Shown here: piece by piece, positions 22,601-33,000 of the stretch
Position numbering within the stretch: the stretch's first letter is position 1
Layout: every line of letters starts with the position of its first letter
DNA from: Oppiella nova
Taxonomy: Eukaryota > Arthropoda > Arachnida > Sarcoptiformes > Oppiidae
Length of the DNA: 43,136 nt
Direction: 5' to 3'
Assembly (NCBI GenBank): GCA_905397405.1
Contig: CAJPVJ010000074.1
Span: forward strand, 1-43,136
Notes under the pieces: generated by a model
The model's database searches: none
What the model was told of the DNA's origin: nothing
What the model saw: only the letters and a program-made list of their open reading frames with translations
Made by a program: the position numbers and the translations under genes

Positions 22601-25519
22601 TATTTTATAAGTAAATGTTACTAAATAAATACAATCATTATTTAATACAATAAAAAATTAAAAACACTTTAATCATAATTTGAAAATTACATTTAGATTT
22701 TATCAATTTTTAAAACAAAATTATCCATTTATTGCTGACAAAATAACTGATTATTATATTTGAATGCAAATAAAGATTATTTCACAATTAAATGTCGATT
22801 TGAGTGTCAAACAAGTTAACTAAAGGATTATACAAAGCAATTTACATCACAAATGATATATTGGTTTTCTAAATTTACAATTTTTATCGATATTTCGTGC
22901 CTCACATTATGATCGGCGCTAACCTAATGGCCGGTCCCTACCATTAACTCTTAATCCTTGTGAGGATTTCTGTAATCGATTACATATTTCTATATAATAT
23001 GACTACATTTTTATTAAACTCTGGTTACCTTTCGGTACAGTAATTATTTTCGCGCATTTTATAAGTAAATTCATGACTACAACATATTTTATATTGTTTT
23101 GCATTATAACAATATTCCTAAACTTCCGTCACTCAGAAGTCGTAAAAACAATTCAATACTAAATCATTTGTATTTTATATTACCTAACTGTAATTAAATT
23201 CTTGTATTTGTTGTTAAATATTGTTTTACATTTGATCTGAAAATTTATTTATTCCTTTCACTCGGATGTCAAACAATTAATGGATTTGTTTTAAACAAAA
23301 ATTTGTTGTCTTATTGGAGAAAACAATTAAAACGTTGAAATAAATGAATAAAAATTTTGATTTTATAATACAAAGTACTGTATAATATTTTTAATAGGCG
23401 TTCAAAAACGGTATTTGATTGATTTAAAAGTTTTGTGAACTCTTTTATCCAATTGAAAAATAAAAAGTGTTACAAAACTGTAATGATTTACATCTTGTGA
23501 TTTGATATCTCCTTTTTCTATGAGTTAAATTCAATGCGAAATACAGATTAGATTTTAGTTAGAAACGGATTTGCAAATAAATAAAAAGTTTAAATAAATG
23601 TATATTTTATTTCCCTTTTGTGTAAAATATTTTAACGTGTATTTAACACATAATTAAACGTTAGGTAACCCATGAAAGTCACAATGAATTCGTTCATGAC
23701 TTTGCACCAAAAATAAAACACAAAATACTTACTAAACCCACTAAAAAATTAGAATTTATATTAGTATTAATTTTTTTTGTTTAAATTTTTTATCAACCAT
23801 TCAATCACTTAATGTATTTCGAGATCAAAAGTATACGTAATTCAAACAAACGCTTATGTTTTTACACAAAAATCTTAAACGAATTTATTAAACGTGTTTC
23901 TCATGAAAATATATTCAAATCTACTTTTTTAGGACAAAACCGATGAAAACTTAAAGAAAAGTATTAATATTAATAACAAAAAGGCTTTTGTTGAGGAAAA
24001 GGGTCTAAAACTGTTTCGATGGACTAAAGAAAGAGATTTTCGATTTCCTATACGCCCTCCAAAGCTGAGGAAAAGCAATACAACCGAAAATGCTGTACAA
24101 AAGGCTCGCATTGGATATGCATCTGCTCTACAAACCAGACAAATACAGACCACTTCTAACTCCACTTCGACACCAATACGCAAACTAAGAAAAGTAAAAC
24201 GCAAACGACTGTCCACTAATAACCAGGTCACTCACATACTCATATATCTCTCTCCTAATTTGCAAATAAATATTTTATGGATTGATGGCCTCTTTTTTTG
24301 TGATTAAATCTCATATTTATGTTATTTTGTAGACAAATATCGATACATTAGAGTTGCAATCGTCAGACCAATCGCCTTCATTCGCATTCTTCGCCCCCAA
24401 ACGGATCGCATCGAAGAGTCGAATTACGGGCCAAATACTCGTCGGAACGGTTAGTAAGCCGTTGAACACAACGACACGGAAACGGATTCCCAAACTATTG
24501 CTGCCGAAGAGTCTGCGACCGGCGATGTATAGTCTCGACGGTTTCGTTCCCCGCCCTTCACTCAACCGTATCATCACTTCCACCGAAGCGCCCAATGCTA
24601 ACAGACACATGAAATTCGCACAAAACAGAGACAACAAACTAAAACACGTCAATAAAATCAGACGAGTAGACATTCATTAATTATTTAGTTATTTAATACC
24701 ATTTTTAATATTTAATATTTGTCTCAAAGTTTGGTATCAATCGAAACGCCATCGAAGAGCGAAATCCCGATAAGAGGGATGACATCGATGTGAGTGACAG
24801 CAGAAGACGTAATGTTGTGACCAAACGAAAGAGCGTTCAGTCGCTCACAGCATCCGATTCTATACCAAAGCCAACCGTTAATAAGTTGTCAAAAGACAGG
24901 CGTATAGGCATTCCGGGTAAGGATTATCCGACACTGACATCAGTGCCAAGAACTGGCTTTGACTGCAAAGACTTGAATAATGGTGTTTACGCCGATGTGG
25001 AGACCGGGTGTCAGGTTTGGCACATCTGTCAGAATAAATACAAGCATTCATTCCTGTGTCCAAACGGAACCATATTTAACGAGAAGAATGGTATCTGCGA
25101 TTGGTGGTGAGTACAGGTGTACAGGTGCTCTATGCACCCACACATACATTCACAATGTAGTCATTCACTATTTTTATTCTTATTCTATTAATTATAAATA
25201 TTTTAAATATAATATAAAAAATAATAATTTTAATAAACAAAAACTTTTAATTATGTTTAAAAGAACAGATTATAATTGAGATAATAATCACTAAACAAAT
25301 TGATGTGTTTATTAGGAAATTGTTGAAACAAAACTAAAAGTGTTAACTTATAAATGATGTTTGAAAATGATATTATTTTCGTGTTACATTTGCAGGTATA
25401 ACTATGACTGTCCAAAACTGGTCAAACTCACAGATAAAGAAGACTCAGACATGGATTCAATAAAAGAGAAATTAAACCTTAAAAGAGCCAAATCTAAGCG
25501 ATCGCATAGATTTGTGTAA
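14785..25519 (+). CDS. Gene A: secreted single chitin-binding type-2 domain protein (CPAP1-like)
   Basis: Proposed CDS join(14785..14857, 19187..19293, 23933..24226, 24333..24665, 24730..25106, 25396..25519), 435 aa. All joins use GT/AG and keep frame. Residues 1-24 form a signal peptide (MGFSIKYTIFIAFAFINISV). Residues about 60-270 are a basic, low-complexity linker rich in Lys/Arg/Ser/Thr. GIPGKDYPTLTSVP (about 329-342) is the lead-in typical of arthropod CPAP1 proteins. A CBM14 domain follows with six cysteines at 348, 363, 369, 379, 392 and 400 (spacing 14-5-9-12-7) and the hallmarks ADVETGCQVWHIC, FLCPNGTIF and CDWWYNYDC. The family binds chitin in cuticle or extracellular matrix. The tail is short and basic. 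Odd points are two introns over 4 kb, a 64-bp intron with a weak donor, and several dibasic sites. Exact orthology is not assigned. Gene B downstream is a likely paralogue. Confidence 0.85.
14858..19186 (+). other. Gene A intron 1
   Basis: 4.3-kb AT-rich intron with no supported exon. The open frames at 16354-16668 (+) and 16721-16963 (-) have no recognisable motif and the AT-rich composition of the intron. It contains a (GAAA)n/(GA)n microsatellite at 18846-18905 and a short perfect hairpin (TCAAACTGTTT arms, 17937-17962). Confidence 0.6.
18846..18905. repeat. (GAAA)n then (GA)n compound microsatellite
   Basis: About eight GAAA units run straight into about 15 GA units. It lies in intron 1 of gene A, 280 bp before exon 2. 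The minus-strand open frame across it is repeat-derived. Confidence 0.95.
19187..19293 (+). CDS. Gene A exon 2
   Basis: Acceptor GATAG|ATTGG, donor AAG|GTAATT. With the G carried over from exon 1 it reads DWTTINGTDIATEGPPLETH and onward to LTVHQK, ending in phase 0. Polar, acidic start of the mature protein with an NGT sequon. The acceptor lacks a strong pyrimidine tract, so confidence is moderate. Confidence 0.6.
19608..19644. repeat. (TC)n microsatellite in gene A intron 2
   Basis: Pure CT/TC run of about 37 bp. Confidence 0.95.
22971..22984. promoter_or_regulatory. Perfect 14-bp palindrome with TAAT-CG-ATTA core
   Basis: TGTAATCGATTACA is self-complementary and contains TAATCGATTA, the form of a homeodomain-dimer (P2-type) site. 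A TTAATCC motif lies about 18 bp upstream. It sits in a GC-richer patch of intron 2. Regulatory use is inference. Confidence 0.25.
23933..24226 (+). CDS. Gene A exon 3 (basic linker)
   Basis: Acceptor CTTTTTTAG|GACAAA and donor CAG|GTCACT are both good. The 98 in-frame codons start DKTDENLKKSININNKKAFV and end with the strongly basic RKLRKVKRKRLSTNNQ. The run VKRKR resembles a proprotein-convertase site. Phase 0 at both ends. Confidence 0.8.
24333..24665 (+). CDS. Gene A exon 4
   Basis: Acceptor TTTTGTAG|ACAAAT follows a 106-bp intron. The 111 codons run from TNIDTLELQSSDQSPSFAFF to HVNKIRR. Composition is clearly less AT-rich than the surroundings. The donor CGA|GTAGAC is weak; CAC|GTCAAT at 24647 is an alternative that also keeps frame. 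Reading through the 64-bp intron meets a stop four codons later (DIH-stop), so intron retention would give a protein lacking the chitin-binding domain. Confidence 0.75.
24730..25106 (+). CDS. Gene A exon 5 (most of the CBM14 domain)
   Basis: Acceptor CTCAAAG|TTTGGT, donor TG|GTGAGT (phase 2). Reads FGINRNAIEERNPDKRDDID, then a basic stretch, then GIPGKDYPTLTSVP and the first five cysteines of the CBM14 domain, ending in CDWW. The reading frame downstream is unambiguous. Confidence 0.9.
25396..25519 (+). CDS. Gene A exon 6 (last cysteine and tail)
   Basis: Acceptor TTTGCAG|GTATAA. Completes WYNYDC with the sixth cysteine, then a charged tail ending AKSKRSHRFV and TAA at 25517-25519. Confidence 0.9.
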
Positions 25520-25536
25520 TATTTTGGACTAATTTT

Positions 25537-25542
25537 ATTAAA
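25537..25542 (+). terminator. Candidate polyadenylation signal of gene A (ATTAAA)
   Basis: ATTAAA lies 18 bp after the stop codon. It is a common variant signal, but such hexamers are frequent in this AT-rich DNA. Confidence 0.35.
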
Positions 25543-27272
25543 TTTTCTGTTTTATTATTTTATTATAAAATAATAGTTATTATGTTTGATTGTGTAAAGA
25601 AAAAGTGTTGTGATTTAATTTCAAAATAATTTTTCTTTAATTTAAAAATATAATAATTTTTAAGAAGACTTAAGAGCCGAATGAAACCACCAATTATTTT
25701 AGTATTGTTTTTATTATTGTTTTTAATGTTTGTAATATTAGTTATTTTTACTTTTGTTATCATTTACAAATTACTTACTATTAGAGGTTTGAATCATATT
25801 TCTATTACTCATTATAATCTCTTTTTCGATCAATTAAATTGATTATAATATATTTATATGCGAAAACGATTTATACGTTCAATAGTAATCAATATTTTGA
25901 GGGCTATATTGCGATTAATTTCAAAATTGTTATTCATTATCCATTATTGCTAGAAGTTACCAATTGATAATAAAATGCCACCTTAAGCCTTACCATAAAA
26001 TCATTTTTAATTAATACTGATTTTTATAAATTAGTAAATTAGAAAACTTTAAATAAGATTTTAATGATTTGCTTTCAAAATATGTAAAGTAATTATTATT
26101 TAAAGATTTTATACTTAGATTATAGAAAGTTCGCACAACTTTTCATCGTTTATATGTTACCGGTATATTTAGTCTTTAACTAACAAAATCTTTCAAAAAT
26201 TGTTGCAATTAATATCAAAATTTGTTGAAATTATTTAATATATAATATAATCGTTTATTGCTTAGATCGTATGATTGTGGACAGGTTAGGGAAGACCATC
26301 AACATAATAAAAGTATAATAAATATTCAAAATTCAGTGACACTAATGAACGCATAATATGTTTGTGTTAAAAACTTTAACTTAAAATACTTCATGTTAAA
26401 TGCATTAAACCTTAAATGCTAGGGATTATACTTTAAAATATAGATTTTGGCTCAAGATATATAACTTGAAATTGATTTTAAGAAACATACTTTTATTGAT
26501 AACACTTTGGAATATAAAATTCATTTTTCAATTGAAATCATTGAATGCATTTATTTGGAGTTAATGCTCTTATTAATAATAAAATGCTATGACATCATCA
26601 CTGTATTTACTATAATATCATCTATCTTTCAAAACCTTTTATTACAATTTTGTTTTTTATTTAAAATAAATATTTATAACCAATTTATAAGTGTTTATTC
26701 TTCTTATTTCTCTCAAATGACATAATATTTCAAACTTCAAACTTATATTAACTAATACTCTTTCAAAACCTATTCTATATCAATATATACCATATATATT
26801 ATATTAAATATTATAAACTTAATATCAAATGAACCTCAATATCTTACTGATTAATATCACTGATTTCTGATTATTATAATAAAAATGTTTAATGCATTTA
26901 CAATCAAGTTTTATAATAATTCACATTAAAAATTCTTTTTGTATTTTATTTATTAATTTAAATGTAAGATATTTTGCAAAAATAAAAATTTCATATCTTT
27001 ATTTTATTCAATAATAAATTTAATTTATATTACCGGTATAATTACATATAATATATCAGCTTTTATTTATTTTATAATTTAATTTAATAATTTTTCTATG
27101 CAATTACCATAGAATAACTATGAATCATAATCTAAGAAAATATTTTGTTATTTGGTATCATTATTAGTAAGCAAGACTAACCTTTTTAAATGTTTTTTCA
27201 ATAACTTATTATTATATCAGTTGAATGGGTGAAAGGGAGTAGAAATCATTGAAAAGAGAAACTGTATTAAAA

Positions 27273-27347
27273 GCAAGCGCCGGGATACGAACCCGGGGCC
27301 CCAGATTACATATCTGGTATCTTAACCACTGGACAGACTAACCTTGT
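27273..27347 (-). pseudogene. tRNA-like sequence (Thr-type, anticodon UGU), probably degenerate or SINE-derived
   Basis: On the minus strand there is a D-arm-like TCCAGTGGTTAAGAT, a perfect 5-bp anticodon stem (CCAGA/TCTGG) with loop TATGTAA, and a perfect 5-bp T stem (CCGGG/CCCGG) with loop TTCGTAT. The anticodon would be TGT. Against a working tRNA, the 3' acceptor strand CGCTTGC does not pair properly with the 5' side (GGTTAGT), and position 33 of the loop is A instead of the near-universal T. A decayed tRNA or the head of a tRNA-derived SINE fits better. Confidence 0.5.
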
Positions 27348-27472
27348 TACTAAAAAATGCTTTGAGAAGATAAGAAATTAACAACACTTTTTATATTCAG
27401 TTAATATGTAAATTATTGATTGAATTAATAGCAATTGTTGTTAATAATAATTTATAACAGTACAAATAATAC

Positions 27473-27579
27473 GATTTAAATGTGTGTCTTCTCAATAAAA
27501 TTTAAAATCTTATGTATATTTGTATTCAGTTATCAATATAATGTTTTAATTTTTATTGAAAAAATACACATTTGAATCT
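27473..27579. repeat. Fold-back repeat family, copy 2
   Basis: Inverted ends GATTTAAATGTGTGTCTTCT and (complement of the right end) GATTCAAATGTGTATTTTTT, with a core containing TCTTATGTATATTTGTATTC, matching the copy at 2198-2314. Confidence 0.55.
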
Positions 27580-29558
27580 CATTATAATATAATGATATTA
27601 TCCATTGATAAACATTAAAAACACATGATTGAGGTGAGTTAATATAATTAAATTATAAATAAAGTAATAGCATTTTTTATACTAAAGTTTTAAAAAATCA
27701 AAATATGGTATAATAACAAAATAAATATTTTACTCAAATATATACGAACAAACAATTAAATTATGAAACCACAATTTTAATATCATATTATTTAAAATTT
27801 ATTAATAAAATAAGGAAATAAATGTATGATTCTTGCCTTTAAATATTTAATACAATATTTATTTTTAAGTTTTTTTCACAGAATATTGGTTAACTTATTT
27901 GTCAAGTGAAATGAAATGATCTAATTATGTGTTGTAGATAAATGAAATAATTTGTGACGAACAATATACAATATAATATACTGAACATTTATAAATAAAA
28001 AAGCAAACCATATATAATCTCATATAGTTTTGTGGCTTAAGATTTAATTTAGATTTCAATCGAGTTTTATTGCCGTCTAATAGCCTCGAGTTCACTAACA
28101 CTTGGATTTCTCCCAAATGTGTATTACATGTATTGCTAATACTTTATTAAATTAAAAAATTAATTTATTTAATTTAATTAAACAAGAAAATAATCTGTTT
28201 TTTGTAGAAAGTTGCCTCTACTTATTTTCTCAAATACAAACTTAAGTATATAATTAAGTACAACTTAATTTCAATTAAATTTTTTATTAAAGATATTAAT
28301 CTAATTTTATTTTTAAAATAAATATCTGATAGTTTAAAACAAAACCCATATTTGAACTTAAAGTAAATATATTTTAGTAATATCTTTTATAGAAAGTGTT
28401 GTAATATATTTTATTAAATAAATTGTTACATATTTCTTTCAAATATACCCTATACAGTATAAGAATATGAATCAAAGTTATAATAAAAGGGTTTTGTTTT
28501 ATTTCTATAGACATTTAAAATTATTATTGTCAATTCATTTTTGAATTAATTATAAACAATTCATGCATACGATCTCAGGGCATTTAATTGAATATATTCA
28601 CCAGTTTACACTTTATTTTTAATTTAATATTTATATAATATAAATATAAATTATACAATATTTTTATATTTCAATTATGATTTAATAATTAGAAATAATT
28701 TGATAAAAACAATTCTTTATATTTAATAATTACTAAAATAGTTTTTTTTGTATTCATAACTCAATAATTTACTTAGCAGTAACTTTCCACAATTTAATTT
28801 TTAAGTAAAGGTAAATAATAAAATTCTAAATATAAATATATAACAATATTTGATTTGATATTTATAGAAATAATAAAAAGTGAAATAAAAATATATTGGA
28901 TATAGTATAACTTAGTACTCTAAGTTATATCAAAATATATTGTTTAGAATTTTAAAATTGGTTTTCATTTAGGTATAGTGTACAATGTTTTATTAAAAGT
29001 TGTGTAATACATATTTGGTGAATAACCTGATTGTGTGTTTCAAATGAAAGAGTAGTGAATCTGTTCAATAAATATTACACATTTTAGCACATTTATAACT
29101 TATTACATAAACATAAACTGGTGCTGAACTTGATTTACATTGAAAAGAAAATAGATTGTGTAGAAAATAAGACTAAAATTTGAACTGATTTTCAATCAAA
29201 TCTATTTATCTTCAAAATAAGAGATTAAAACAAAAAGAGAGCGAAAAATAATTATAATAATAAAGTATTTAAGACAATAGAGAAATATTCCAGTTCTCAC
29301 ATTTATAAATGAGTTGATCTACACTCAAAAAAGTGCCGAAACACACAAAACTAATATTACAGTGGCTTATATGTAGTATATTATAGAATATTAATACATT
29401 ATATAAGACAGTAGTGTATAGTATGGGTGGATGAGCACCACTGCACCACTGCTTCTTTCCGTATAGTCTCTCCACACTTATACTTATATTACTTATATAT
29501 ATACCTGTAATAGACATTACATTTTTAATTCACAAACAAATTTAACCCAAATTCTTGA

Positions 29559-29569
29559 TTCATTCAGTC
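29559..29569 (+). promoter_or_regulatory. Initiator-like motif (TTCATTCAGTC) upstream of gene B
   Basis: Same 11-mer as upstream of gene A, here 465 bp before the gene B start codon and followed by a locally GC-richer stretch (about 29570-29630) that could be 5' UTR. Confidence 0.3.
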
Positions 29570-30033
29570 AGGCGTTGGTTCTCTCAACCCGTGTGCCGTA
29601 TTTACTGTCGATAACTGTTTTTAGTCTCAAAAATCGATTATACATTTTAATCTATAAAAAAGAAGTTTTACTTTAATGTTATATAAAAATTTATTTTGGA
29701 AATAAGACTCCTTTTTTACAATTATTGGTTTGACAGTGAAATACACGACTGACTTATTGTCTATGAAGTGGTGTTTCGTTACACATCTTTAGTGTTGATT
29801 ATGAAGTGATTGTTTGATTGTGTTGTCGTCTATGAGAAGAGAATAACGCTTTTTGTTTAACTTTTGCTTCAAACCTATTACAGTATACGTATTACACACA
29901 AAAGTATTTTCAAAAATACCCATTTTGATTGTTTCATCAAATGAGTGTTATTAATTATTTTAGTGATTAATAAAATATTTTCTACAAAATAAACAGTTTT
30001 AGTGTATATTCAATTAAATTATTCTTATATATA
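29570..30033 (+). promoter_or_regulatory. Possible 5' UTR of gene B
   Basis: Non-coding sequence between the initiator-like motif and the start codon. GC content is higher at its beginning (CAGGCGTTGGTTCTCTCAAC) and in 29740-29860. No open frame supported. Confidence 0.3.
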
Positions 30034-30064
30034 ATGGATTCCAAATATTTTACATTATTTATAG
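30034..30064 (+). CDS. Gene B exon 1 (start of signal peptide)
   Basis: ATG then MDSKYFTLFI plus one base (G), with donor G|GTATGT. The choice is supported by how precisely it joins exon 2 in phase 1 to give a hydrophobic signal sequence. The same phase-1 break after the first exon is seen in gene A. Confidence 0.7.
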
Positions 30065-33000
30065 GTATGTGGAAAATGTTTAAATATATTTATTGTATTT
30101 TAAATGAATTATTAAGTCAAGAGCTTTTTTGGTTTAAAATATTTTTATATAGAAAATAAAAGTACCCATAAAATTATTTAATTTATCGCCATAAGAACAT
30201 ATATTTATATAAATATTATTTTATAGAAAATAGTGAAATTAACATTATATTCACATTGGTAATGAAAGCTTAATCATTAAATATTGAATGAATAAAAAAT
30301 GATTTAATGTTAATAAATAATCTAAAATAAAAATATAATTATATAAATATTTTCCTATGTTGTTGAATATACTGTATTTCTCATTTGGTATTTTTTACCA
30401 ATATCTGTTTTACAATTTAAATTTTATTTATAAATAATTTATACTATTTTTAAAAATATGATAATAGATTATTATTATATTTAAATTATTTGGCATATAC
30501 ACTAATGAATTTCACTGTATTTGATATTTCTCCAAGAGTTTAGAATATTAATAAGCAATTAATTGTATTTTTTAAAAATCTTTATGTATGGTTTGTGCTA
30601 TACTAGAAAATTGCCAAAATTTTATTATTTATATTTTTATACTTAATTTTATTTTATGTATATATATACTGTATATATATATTAGTTTTAAAATGAGCTA
30701 TTTCTAGTTCACAGCAATTAATAAACTTTTTATACTTTTCCTTTATCTGGAAATATACTCATATCTGAAGGCTATATCGCACTGTTATCGCCAACAAATG
30801 CCAATTTTCCANTATATATATATTAGTTTTAAAATGAGCTATTTCTAGTTCACAGCAATTAATAAACTTTTTATACTTTTCCTTTATCTGGAAATATACT
30901 CATATCTGAAGGCTATATCGCACTGTTATCGCCAACAAATGCCAATTTTCCATTTCAGGTAACTTTACTTTACATTAGAATATAAACTACGTAGCTAGAA
31001 GAGATTTTATTACTTGTATAATAACTTTAGTATTTACTGAAATACACATTATGGATGGTAACAAATTGACTAACAAATAAACAACCATTAGTTTCTGTGG
31101 ACCCATTATTTTCAATCCGTACGCCCCGTTTTTCGGCTCCTCTGAATTGAATCCATTTGAAAGCAATTCAATGCAAATCGGAGTCAATAAAAATCATTAC
31201 AATAAGAGGCCATCAGAAGATGACCATCCATTAAAGCACTCGCATAAGCCATACAAGTCATACATGCCATCGAAATATCAATACATTCTAATGTGCAATC
31301 TTGGTAATTTCACCTTTTTTAAAAGATGTTGAGTCATACGTTTGATGGGCAGGGAATTTCCCGAAGGATTTTCCCTAATATTCTTTTACCATCAGGGCCG
31401 CGGATTTATGTTGAGTGAATACAATAAAGGGATAATTAGACCGAAACCACAAACAGACGTGAATATGAAAAAGCATTTTTCATACCAAACAAATCATTTT
31501 AATCCAAAGTCATTATTCAATTATAAAGAAGCGGACTATAAAAATAGTAACTCTTTTAGGCAATCAGTTCCACAAAAGCCATTGTTTTCCAAAAGCCATT
31601 CATCACATGAAACAAAAGCCAGTGATTCCAGTGACAGACAATCAGCTCTCGATATAGAGCTCAGTGGCGATGAGGAGGACGACCTATTAGATTATGAAAT
31701 GCATAATAAGGGTCCAAATAGAGTGCAGTATATCTCACCGCCCAATCACTTCAAGTCTGACACAAACGCTAATAATAATTATGTGATTAAACAACGAGTA
31801 CTCGATAGCTCTGACTCGCGATTTAAAAGGCCGGCTCTCTATGAGATCGAAGCGCCGAAAAATCTCAATAAAGACAAACCGGTGAGAGATGGACCCGGAT
31901 TTGTACAGAAAATACCGGTTACTCGTCACACATTAATGCAAATCGCCGACATTACTGGTCCGCCCAAATCTAATGTCAGTCCCCGTCCGCACCCATTTGA
32001 GGGCTTCTATCAAAAATCAAACTTCAAGTCTGAACCCGAGATTATAGTGAATGCAGTGGACGACGGGATGTCCACTACTAAACAGGTGGGCGCCTCCATG
32101 ACTGTCCAACTCGACGAACGCGAGGTTTTACCAAAAGGAAAGATATTCGACGAACCGCTGAGTGATGTCGACAGAAGATATGAGAACTCTTACCGCAAAC
32201 CATTCAATCCAAGCGTACATTCAGAGGATCACTCGTATTCGCAAAAGCCGTTCAGACCTAATGATAGAAATCCATTCAATTCTAAACATTTTGACACTTT
32301 CTCTACGGATACTTCAAATAACAATAACAATAATAATAAACACACGAATGACAACTCATTCATGGAATCGGAGGCCAAATCTGATTACGATTACGACAGT
32401 AATGGTAACCCTCGAGACGACTCCAATCAATATTCAAAGGGTCAAAACAATTATCCGAATGATGAGTCGGACAAACTGCCAAACCCTCAATCTTATACCG
32501 ATAACAGGTCTCAAACGCCTTCACAGGAAAGTGAGAGCGAAAAGTCTGAAAAGTCTGAAGACAACTTCGAGGAATGGACTTCCAATGGTATACCAGGAGA
32601 GCCAGGAAAGGACTACCCTATGCTGTCGAGTGCACCGGCCAAGTCTGACTTCTCATGTGTGGGTCGACCCCATGGCTTCTACGCTGATGTCAGCCAAAAG
32701 TGTCAGGTATTGTCTCATACAATGTAATGAGAATTGAGAATTATATTATTAATATATATAATTTTTATTATAATGTAAATATTATAAAATATAATGCCTA
32801 GTGTTGTCATTCATGGTATTGATAATGCATTTACTAATAATACTGTCTCTCCAGGTGTACCATCAGTGCGCACCACAGGGTCAGCAACGGTTTCTGTGTC
32901 CCAACGGCACGCTATACAGTCAGGGTATGTGTGCTCTCGTACTGTATAACCACTTCTCTAATTCCACTATCAATTAAACCATACATTTCATTTAGACCAT

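Larger units (their letters stand above)
19294..23932 (+). other. Gene A intron 2
   Basis: 4.6-kb AT-rich intron. It holds a (TC)n tract (19608-19644) and, near 22900-22990, a more GC-rich patch with the 14-bp palindrome TGTAATCGATTACA. No coding exon recognised. Confidence 0.6.
25543..29558. other. Intergenic region between genes A and B
   Basis: No protein gene is supported. It contains a tRNA-like sequence (27273-27347) and the second copy of a fold-back repeat (27473-27579). Open frames at 26507-26725 (+), 27925-28116 (-) and 29269-29517 (-) lack recognisable motifs. A TATATAAG near 29400 could be a promoter element, unproven. Confidence 0.55.

Noticed and set aside
24317-24673. 118-codon minus-strand open frame
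   Set aside because: Antisense shadow of gene A exon 4, which has good splice context and joins a recognised domain.
29269-29517. 82-codon minus-strand open frame
   Set aside because: No domain, no splice partner; lies in the likely promoter region of gene B.
32162-32737. 191-codon plus-strand open frame overlapping gene B exon 3
   Set aside because: Alternative frame of a low-complexity exon; it would lose the CBM14 domain that the main frame encodes.
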